From CAVQEG01 sp963711465 (GTDB taxonomy: Bacteria; Bacteroidota; Ignavibacteria; OLB7): a DNA stretch of 64,000 nt. The stretch lies in assembly GCA_963711465.1 (NCBI GenBank), contig CAVQEG010000001.1, positions 3,100,001 to 3,164,000 on the forward strand. The letters are read 5' to 3'. The position numbers and the translations under genes are program-made. Positions 57,989 through 64,000 of this stretch are shown here, piece by piece. Positions within the stretch are counted from its first letter, which is position 1. The number at the start of each line of letters is the position of its first letter. Under the pieces are notes generated by a model that saw only the letters and a list, made by a program, of their open reading frames with translations, did not search any database and was not told where the DNA came from.

Positions 57989-58753
57989 ATGGAGCGACGG
58001 ATCATCGATTTCGACGTTGACGAGGAAGGGCACTGGCGGGCGATTCTCGAGTGCGGACATCGGCGGCACGTGCGGCACAATCCCCCGCTCGTCGAGCGGC
58101 CGTGGGTGCTGAGCGAACTCGGGCGATCGTCGCGACTTGGTACATCTCTCGACTGCAAACGATGCGACGACGCCGAGGCGCCGTCGGTGGAGATGATCGT
58201 TCCTGCGACCGACCGTCTGCTGCGCAACGACTCGTTCCGCATGCGATGTCTGCGGGCCGCGCGCGACGCTCGGCTCACCGACTGGTATCTCGCCGCCGGT
58301 TTCCTCCGCAACGCCATCTGGGACTTCATGCACGAGGCATCGCAGCCGACGCCGCTGAACGACATCGACCTGGTCTATTTCGAGTCGGACGACGTATCGA
58401 CCGAGCGTGAGGCAGCGATGGAGCGCCGACTGAGCGAGGCGGTACCGGGCGTCGAATGGCAGGTGCGCAATCAGGCGCGTATGCACATGCGCAGCGGTCA
58501 CGCACCATACGTCGACACCGCCGATGCGATCGGCCACTGGGTGGAAACGCCGACCTGCGTCGGGGTCCGGCTGGAGGACGACGACGCCCTGCGCCTGGTC
58601 GCGCCGTACGGGTTGGAGGAGAACTGGGAGCTTCGCGTTCGGCCCAATCCCGTCGTTGCGTATCCGCGGGACCTGTACCGTCGCCGCGTCGAATCCAAGC
58701 GCTGGATGCAATTGTGGCCGCGGCTGCGGATCATGGGAGACACTCAGCGATAG
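57989..58753 (+). CDS. DUF3565-nucleotidyltransferase (DUF925-like) fusion
   Basis: 254 aa. Residues 1-~65 match the small DUF3565 proteins: ILECGHRRHVRHNPP and LDCKRCD, two Cys/His sites that may bind zinc. Residues ~75-254 are a nucleotidyltransferase-like domain: LAAGFLRNAIWDFMHE, PLNDIDLVYFE (D-x-D catalytic site), and VEWQVRNQARMHMRSG. The two are usually separate proteins. Function unknown for both. The long minus-strand frame across it (57890-58876) is a shadow. Confidence 0.82.
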   Translation: MERRIIDFDVDEEGHWRAILECGHRRHVRHNPPLVERPWVLSELGRSSRLGTSLDCKRCDDAEAPSVEMIVPATDRLLRNDSFRMRCLRAARDARLTDWYLAAGFLRNAIWDFMHEASQPTPLNDIDLVYFESDDVSTEREAAMERRLSEAVPGVEWQVRNQARMHMRSGHAPYVDTADAIGHWVETPTCVGVRLEDDDALRLVAPYGLEENWELRVRPNPVVAYPRDLYRRRVESKRWMQLWPRLRIMGDTQR

Positions 58754-58812
58754 CGGTGGGAGCTGGTGCGGACGGCGGTGCGCGACGCTGCGTTGGCGGT
58801 GGGCGCTTGTCT

Positions 58813-58829
58813 TGACGGCAGAGCCGTCA
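58813..58829. repeat. REP-like palindrome
   Basis: TGACGGC/GCCGTCA with an AGA loop; shares the GACGGC core of the palindrome at 30960. Confidence 0.4.
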
Positions 58830-58999
58830 GCGAACCGTTGCCTTGTCAGTGTCTCCTCCTCCTTGGAAATCGACAACGAACGGGCGAATCTCCTATACAG
58901 CGCACTTCAGCGAGACGACCGCGATTGCAGCGCCCGGCAGCGGCACTCCTCCGGAGTCGACCGCCGCATGCTCGAAACCTCGAACACGGAATCAATGCC

Positions 59000-59473
59000 A
59001 TGAACGACAGGGAACAGATTCGAACCCAGATTGCCGCCGTGCTCGACTGGCGACAGGCGCACGCGACGTTCGATGATGCGGTCAAGGACGTGTCCGTAAC
59101 CGATTGCGGTATCCGGCCCGAGGGTCTGCCGCATTCGCTCTGGGAACTGCTCGAGCACATCCGCCTGGCGCAGCGGGACATCCTCGAATACTGTCTCGAG
59201 GGCGATTATCACGAAAAGCAGTGGCCGCAGGATTACTGGCCGACGACGCCCGAGCCGCCCGAACCCGAGGCGTGGGACGCGAGCGTCGCCGCCTACCACT
59301 CCGATCTCGACCGCTTGAAGCGCCTCGCGCTCGAGGTCGATCCCTTCGCCACCGTTCCCCATTCCGACAAACACACCTACATCCGCGAGTTCTTCGTTAC
59401 CGCCGACCACACCGCCTACCACGTCGGTCAGATGGTGCTGGTGCGAAAGGCGCTGGAGAACTGGGGCGGCTGA
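59000..59473 (+). CDS. DinB-family protein
   Basis: 157 aa from the ATG at 59000. Helix motifs GLPHSLWELLEHIRLAQRDI (first His) and FVTADHTAYHVGQMVLVRKA (two His at the metal site) are typical of DinB/YfiT proteins. The DinB gene at 26332 is only distantly similar. Followed 11 bp later by the TfoX gene. 58754-58999 shows only a palindrome. Confidence 0.85.
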   Translation: MNDREQIRTQIAAVLDWRQAHATFDDAVKDVSVTDCGIRPEGLPHSLWELLEHIRLAQRDILEYCLEGDYHEKQWPQDYWPTTPEPPEPEAWDASVAAYHSDLDRLKRLALEVDPFATVPHSDKHTYIREFFVTADHTAYHVGQMVLVRKALENWGG

Positions 59474-59484
59474 ACGCACACACC

Positions 59485-59838
59485 GTGGTTTCCGATTCCT
59501 ACCATCAATACCTCGTCGAACAGCTCGAGGGAATACCTGCTCTGACCTCCCGAAAGATGTTCGGAGGCGTCGGCGTGTATTCCGACGGCCTGATTTTCGG
59601 GCTAATTGATGACGACAGATTCTTTCTGAAAGTCGATGACGTCAATCGACCGGATTTCGAGGAACGCGGAACGGGAAAATTCGATCCGTATGGTGACGGT
59701 CGCGGCATGCAGTACTACGAGGTACCCGCGGACGTGCTCGAGGATCGCGCGGAGCTCGCGCGCTGGAGCAGGCGGGCGATCGACGTTGCGCAGCGCGCCC
59801 AGGCGAAGAAGCCGGGATGGAGGCGAAGGAAACGATAA
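59485..59838 (+). CDS. TfoX N-terminal-domain protein
   Basis: 117 aa from a GTG start at 59485; no ATG is available near the domain. TfoX/Sxy N-terminal domain: SRKMFGGVGVYSDGLIFGLI, DDRFFLKVDD, and MQYYEVPADVLED. The competence-regulator C-terminal domain is absent, as in most bacteria, and the tail is basic (KKPGWRRRKR). Function unknown. Probably co-transcribed with the DinB gene. Confidence 0.85.
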   Translation: MVSDSYHQYLVEQLEGIPALTSRKMFGGVGVYSDGLIFGLIDDDRFFLKVDDVNRPDFEERGTGKFDPYGDGRGMQYYEVPADVLEDRAELARWSRRAIDVAQRAQAKKPGWRRRKR

Positions 59839-59852
59839 CGGCGACGAGTCCG

Positions 59853-59972
59853 CCACCGAATCGAACACACGCGCCACGAACCACCGAATCGAACACACGC
59901 GCCACGAACCACCGAATCGAACACACGCGCCACGAACCACCGAATCGAACACACGCGCCACGAACCACCGAC
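59853..59972. repeat. 28-bp tandem repeat, four exact copies plus 8 bp
   Basis: Units begin at 59853, 59881, 59909 and 59937 and are identical; the last partial unit begins at 59965. No spacers separate them, so it is not a CRISPR array. Twenty-eight is not a multiple of three and no gene spans it. It lies between the TfoX gene and the broken secreted-protein gene. Confidence 0.93.
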
Positions 59973-60178
59973 TCTACCACGTCAGCGAACGCGGTGATAT
60001 CGCCCGATTTGAACCGCGACCCGATCCGAAAGGACGCCACGTCGTCCTCGCGTTTGCCATTATCATCGCCGGTCACGCTGCGTAGGCACAGCCCTGCGAC
60101 AGTTCGCAGTGGTCGGGACGGGCCGCCGCCGCAGTCGATTCCGCCGGAAACGCCACCGTTCTGCTCGATTCCAACTCC

Positions 60179-60796
60179 ATGTCAATGATGTATGAGTTCA
60201 TTGGAACCACGGGCACGTACTCCACCGAATACAGTGCAACGGACTTTCGGAGGAATCGTGATCGGATTTGGATGCATGACTGGTGCGCGAACCGTGAGTT
60301 CCGGGACCTGCCCGCCGACTCCCTCGGCACGATCAGTCGAACGGCGTCGTTCACGGTGAATACCGATGATACGCTTTGGTTCTACCGGCAATTGCAGTGG
60401 CGGAAGACGGGGGGCGCGATGGACTCGATGACGGCAAGTTACTACGCGGTCGATACGTTCGATTTCGCTGTGGAGCTCGTCAACGCCCATACCGATGCAA
60501 GGGTGAAACTGCTCGACTCCATTGGCGTTCTCGCACAGATGCCGGTGAAGGTCCCATGTCTGCCAGGCTCGCCGTGTCCTGGCACGGTGATTCGCCACCC
60601 CTGCCATTGCTTTGTAAAGGGGACTCGCCACGGGGATTCGATGTACGTTCACGATTTTGCGAATTGTACGTTGGCCGGACGGATCGGCGATGTTCCTTGT
60701 GATGCACTCGCCGCGCCCTGTGCTGACATTTATGTCGAATGGCTCGACTCGAAGACAGGTAATTGGTGGGGACCGATTATTCCGTGTTGTCAGTGA
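60179..60796 (+). CDS. Cys-rich secreted-type protein, 5' end probably broken
   Basis: The ATG at 60179 has no Shine-Dalgarno. The frame stays open upstream to 60086 and, before a TAG at 60083-60085, reads VVLAFAIIIAGHAA, a hydrophobic stretch like a signal peptide; directly after the TAG comes A-Q-P-C. A typical cleavage site A-x-A followed by Q would be formed if the TAG were a sense codon. So the gene may be a nonsense pseudogene, or may be expressed from 60179 without export. The protein has many cysteines near its end (CHCFVKG, NCTLAG, VPCDALAAPCADI, IIPCCQ) and no recognised family. Confidence 0.55.
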   Translation: MSMMYEFIGTTGTYSTEYSATDFRRNRDRIWMHDWCANREFRDLPADSLGTISRTASFTVNTDDTLWFYRQLQWRKTGGAMDSMTASYYAVDTFDFAVELVNAHTDARVKLLDSIGVLAQMPVKVPCLPGSPCPGTVIRHPCHCFVKGTRHGDSMYVHDFANCTLAGRIGDVPCDALAAPCADIYVEWLDSKTGNWWGPIIPCCQ

Positions 60797-60873
60797 TGAC
60801 ATGGGAGTCGGCTTGGGATTCCGCGCGTCGTTCGACACGCTCATCGTTCTGTGGTGGTCGACGAAATGACCGA

Positions 60874-60905
60874 AGCAGCCCGCACCTCATACGGAGCGGG
60901 CTGCT
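60874..60905. terminator. Hairpin between convergent genes
   Basis: Perfect 10-bp stem (60874-60883 with 60896-60905) and a 12-nt loop, 26 nt past the typA stop on the minus strand and 78 nt past the secreted-protein gene. Only a weak T-rich tail is seen on the minus side. Confidence 0.65.
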
Positions 60906-60931
60906 CGCCGTTTATGGCCACTTCGAAACGA

Positions 60932-62755
60932 TCATGCCTCCAGCTTCGCCTTGGCGCTGTTGGCGCGTTTGCGCTCGTTTTCGTCGAGGTAGATCTTGCG
61001 GAGTCGAATCGACTTCGGGGTGACTTCGACGTACTCGTCGGGTCGGATGTACTCCAGCGCCTCCTCGAGTGAGAACCGGATCGGCGGGGCGATCCTGGCC
61101 TTGTCGTCGGCACCCGAGGCACGCATGTTCGTCAGCTTCTTCGTCTTCGTGACGTTGACCACCATGTCGTCCGAACGCGTGTTTTCGCCCACCACCTGTC
61201 CAGCGTAGAGTTCCTCTCTCGGCGCCACGAAGAATCGTCCACGATCCTTGAGTTTATCGATCGCGTAGGCGACGGCCGGGCCGGTTTCCATGCAGATCAG
61301 CGATCCATTCTGACGCTCCGGGATCGCGCCCTTGTGCGGTTCGAAATCCTTGAAGCGATGGTTGATGATCGCCTCACCGGCGGTGGCGGTCAGCAGTTGA
61401 TTACGAAGGCCGATGATGCCGCGAGAGGGAATTGCGAATTCGAGCAGCATGCGCTCGCCCTTCGGCTCCATATTCGTCATCTCTCCCTTGCGCTGCGTGA
61501 CGATTTCGATGACGCGACCGGCGGATTCCTCTGGAACGTCGATCGAGAGGTCTTCGATGGGCTCGTAGTCCTTGCCGTCGATCTTCTTGATGATCACCTG
61601 GGGCTGACCGATCTGCAGTTCGTAGCCCTCGCGGCGCATGGTTTCGATGAGCACCGAGAGGTGCAGCACACCACGGCCGAAGACACGGAATTTCTCCGGC
61701 GATTCACCTTGCTCGACGCGAAGCGCGAGGTTCTTCTCGAGCTCCAGTTCCAGCCGTTCGCTGATATGGCGCGAGGTAACGTACTTGCCTTCGCGGCCGA
61801 AGAAGGGTGAATCATTGATGGTGAAGAGCATGCTCATCGTCGGCTCGTCGATGGCGATCGCCGGCAGCGCCTCGGGATGGTCGACGTCGGCGATGGTGTC
61901 GCCGATATCGAAGCCCTCGAGTCCGACGATCGCGCAGATGTCGCCGGCCTGCACTTCGTCGACCTTCTGGCGACCGAGGTCCTTGAATTCGTAGAGCTCC
62001 TTGATCTTCGAGCGTGTGATTGAGCCATCGCGACCGATGAGCGCCACCTGCTGATTGACCCAGACCGTGCCGCGGTTGACGCGACCGATGGCGATTCGGC
62101 CGGTGAACGAGGAGAAGTCGAGCGAGGTGATCAGCATCTGTGTGGCGCCGTCGCGCACGCGCGGAGCCGGAATGTGCTCGATGACCGTGTCGAGCAGCGG
62201 CGCGATGCTGTCGGCAGGATTCCTCCAGTCCGGACCCATCCAGTTCTGTTTTGCCGAACCGAATACGCAGGGGAAGTCGAGCTGATCGTCGCTGGCACCG
62301 AGGTCGGCCATGAGGTCGAAGACCTGCTCATGGACCTCATCGGGACGGCAGTTCGGTTTGTCGACCTTATTGATGACGACGATGGGCTTCAGCCCGAGTT
62401 CGATCGCCTTGCCGAGGACGAAACGGGTCTGCGGCATGGGGCCTTCGAAGGCATCGACGAGGAGGAGGACGCCGTCGGCCATATTGAGCACACGCTCGAC
62501 CTCACCGCCGAAATCGGCGTGACCGGGGGTATCGATCAGGTTGATCTTGACCCCCTTGTAGTGCACCGCGACGTTCTTCGACAGGATGGTTATGCCGCGC
62601 TCGCGCTCCAGATCGTTGTTGTCCAGAATCAGATCGGCGGCCATCTGCTCCTTGTTCAGATCGGCGCACAAATGAAGGATCTTATCGACGAGCGTCGTCT
62701 TCCCATGGTCGACATGGGCGATGATTGCGATGTTTCGGAACTGTTGCTTGACCAT
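60932..62755 (-). CDS. typA: Translational GTPase TypA/BipA
   Basis: 607 aa from the ATG at 62755 (MVKQQFRNIAIIAHVDHGKT); the frame to 62968 is an untranslated extension. EF-G-like G domain: AHVDHGKTTLVDK, RERGITI, DTPGHADFGGEV, NKVDKP. Domains II, III and V follow, with the TypA-specific C-terminal domain (VGENTRSDDMVVNVTK, ANMRASG-type KLTNMRASGADD). Binds 70S ribosomes and acts in ribosome assembly and stress growth. Length matches the family. Confidence 0.97.
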   Translation of the reverse strand: MVKQQFRNIAIIAHVDHGKTTLVDKILHLCADLNKEQMAADLILDNNDLERERGITILSKNVAVHYKGVKINLIDTPGHADFGGEVERVLNMADGVLLLVDAFEGPMPQTRFVLGKAIELGLKPIVVINKVDKPNCRPDEVHEQVFDLMADLGASDDQLDFPCVFGSAKQNWMGPDWRNPADSIAPLLDTVIEHIPAPRVRDGATQMLITSLDFSSFTGRIAIGRVNRGTVWVNQQVALIGRDGSITRSKIKELYEFKDLGRQKVDEVQAGDICAIVGLEGFDIGDTIADVDHPEALPAIAIDEPTMSMLFTINDSPFFGREGKYVTSRHISERLELELEKNLALRVEQGESPEKFRVFGRGVLHLSVLIETMRREGYELQIGQPQVIIKKIDGKDYEPIEDLSIDVPEESAGRVIEIVTQRKGEMTNMEPKGERMLLEFAIPSRGIIGLRNQLLTATAGEAIINHRFKDFEPHKGAIPERQNGSLICMETGPAVAYAIDKLKDRGRFFVAPREELYAGQVVGENTRSDDMVVNVTKTKKLTNMRASGADDKARIAPPIRFSLEEALEYIRPDEYVEVTPKSIRLRKIYLDENERKRANSAKAKLEA

Positions 62756-62978
62756 TTGAATCCGTACGTGTACACAGCGCGTGATCCGAGAGTGGACGAC
62801 GTGCGACGATGACTGGATGAATTCGGGGGTGCGAGCGTGATGGGTGCGCGTGCGGACCTCGCACGAGAGTGCCTCCAACCGATGCTCCACACGCACACAA
62901 GACGGAAAGCTACGGCGGATCGTACCAGACAGGTCGTCACAGTGTGATACCTGCGCAACGACAATCAACCACGCAGCG

Positions 62979-63011
62979 GATCGAACGCAGACGATCGAAC
63001 GCAGACGATCG
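62979..63011. repeat. 14-bp tandem repeat, 2.4 copies
   Basis: GATCGAACGCAGAC at 62979-62992 and 62993-63006, then GATCG. It lies 20 bp before the small kinase gene, in its probable leader. Confidence 0.7.
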
Positions 63012-63028
63012 GCGACTCAGAGATTCTC

Positions 63029-63568
63029 ATGTCCGGCATTCACATCACCGGGGCTTCGGGTTCCGGCACGACGACACTCGGCGCGGCACTGGCGGAGCGA
63101 TTGGAAATGCGGCACCATGACACGGACGACTTCTTCTGGGAGTCGACCGATCCGCCGTTTCAACGCCCGCGTCCGGTTCCGCACCGTCAGCAGCTGCTTT
63201 CAGCGGCACTCGATGCGGGCGGCAACTGGGTGCTCTCCGGTTCGCTGTGCGGATGGGGCGACATATTCATCCCCAGATTCGACCTCGTCGTATTTCTCAC
63301 GATTCCGCATGAGCTGCGGATCGACCGGCTGATCACGCGTGCACTGGAGCGCGACGGAGCGGGGCGCATCGGACCGGGTGGCGACATGGAGAAAATTCAC
63401 CGCGACTTCATCGAGTGGGCGATCCGCTACGACAGTGCCGGATTCGAGCAGCGCAGTCGAGCGCTGCACGAGCGATGGCTGGGGGCGCTTTCCTGTGTGG
63501 TGCTCCGCCTTGAGTCCACGCAGTCGGTAGACGCGCTCTGCGACCAGGTGGAGCGAGCAATGGAATAG
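63029..63568 (+). CDS. Small P-loop NTPase, adenylate-kinase-like
   Basis: 179 aa. The Walker A loop is GASGSGTTTLG near the start, with a following acidic residue pair in MRHHDTDDFFW and a lid-like R-rich segment (LRIDRLITRALERDG). It resembles uncharacterised adenylate/shikimate-kinase-like proteins found across bacteria. Substrate unknown. Divergent from typA. Confidence 0.78.
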   Translation: MSGIHITGASGSGTTTLGAALAERLEMRHHDTDDFFWESTDPPFQRPRPVPHRQQLLSAALDAGGNWVLSGSLCGWGDIFIPRFDLVVFLTIPHELRIDRLITRALERDGAGRIGPGGDMEKIHRDFIEWAIRYDSAGFEQRSRALHERWLGALSCVVLRLESTQSVDALCDQVERAME

Positions 63569-63690
63569 AATTTCGGCAACGGCACGCGATCGCCTCCCGC
63601 CACGATCCATATCTTCCCCGATTCCCATGGCCCACTTCGCATTCCGAATTCAGAAGCATTCCGCAATCAGTATTCCATCAACTGCAGCCC

Positions 63691-64000
63691 ATGCGCACCA
63701 TTGCCGTTCTCCTCGTTCTCACGGTCGTTTCAACCGCCTGCAGCACGGCCTCCTCAGATGCTCGGGGGCAGAGCCCCGACCATTCCCAGGCGCAGAAAAG
63801 CTATGGTCCGGACGATGCCACCACCGTATTCACCATGCGAACCGTTTCGGGCGTCCGACACTTTCGGTTCACCGAAGCGAACGTAATCATCGAGGGTGAT
63901 CGACTGACGATTCAGCTTCCGGTAATTGGAACCGAGGAGTACGAAGGGGAGGTGTATGGGCCGACGTATGGAATCGTGGTTGAAGACTACCGACCCGGGC
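63691..64000 (+). CDS. Lipoprotein, 3' partial
   Basis: The frame from the ATG at 63691 stays open to the last base of the window. It begins MRTIAVLLVLTVVSTACST, a lipoprotein signal with lipobox S-T-A-C, then a polar linker (QSPDHSQAQKSYGPDD) and a beta-rich start (TVFTMRTVSGVRHFRF). No family is recognised. The C terminus lies beyond the window. Confidence 0.72.
   Translation, partial: MRTIAVLLVLTVVSTACSTASSDARGQSPDHSQAQKSYGPDDATTVFTMRTVSGVRHFRFTEANVIIEGDRLTIQLPVIGTEEYEGEVYGPTYGIVVEDYRPG

Noticed and set aside
57890..58876. 328-codon open frame on -
   Set aside because: Antisense to the DUF3565-nucleotidyltransferase gene; no family-like motif.
59853..59972. Possible CRISPR array
   Set aside because: Copies are directly adjacent with no spacers, and no cas gene is in the window.

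Overview
The window is a GC-rich bacterial chromosome segment with one complete rRNA operon and about 48 protein genes. The 16S gene carries the stretch GAATATTGGTCAATGG and an intact CCTCC anti-Shine-Dalgarno end. Two very large exported proteins end in type IX secretion sorting domains, and one rRNA promoter has a TAnnTTTG -7 box. Together these point to the Bacteroidota/Chlorobiota/Kapaibacteriota side of the FCB group. A Kapaibacteriota-like lineage is my inference; no database was consulted.

Layout. 1-10 kb: a 5'-truncated T9SS surface protein, a GerMN lipoprotein, one uninterrupted frame encoding FolC followed by RadC, an H1-histone-like protein, family 4 uracil-DNA glycosylase, CoaBC and tryptophan 2,3-dioxygenase. 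10-16 kb: tandem promoters, a leader terminator, then 16S, tRNA-Ile, tRNA-Ala, 23S and 5S, with long complementary processing stems around both large rRNAs. 16-25 kb: a TMEM175-like channel, then a carbon operon (GH15 glucoamylase, zwf, a glucokinase-6-phosphogluconate dehydrogenase fusion, pgl) interrupted by a complete ISL3-family element sitting on an ATGA stop/start overlap. 25-36 kb: small accessory genes and two large helicase loci (PLD-SF2-DUF3427; SNF2 plus SWIM protein). The first locus is flanked by two copies of the 3' end of a YdeI-family gene. 36-45 kb: a second T9SS protein, a DUF4234 protein, an ATP-grasp enzyme beside a 656-aa unknown with a possible Cys/His/Asn site, and an RlpA lipoprotein. 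45-64 kb: methyltransferases, stress and housekeeping genes (MsrAB, OsmC, HAD, IMPase, VOC, DUF1801, DinB, TfoX), an ion channel with a non-canonical filter, two minisatellites, a secreted protein whose 5' end looks broken, TypA, a small P-loop kinase, and a lipoprotein cut by the window end.

Working together. The carbon operon is the clearest functional unit: it would take alpha-glucan to glucose, glucose 6-phosphate, 6-phosphogluconate and ribulose 5-phosphate, giving reducing power from stored polyglucose. The most unusual items are the fused enzymes, the IS insertion that leaves both neighbouring frames intact, the ydeI-flanked helicase gene, and the ATP-grasp/unknown pair.
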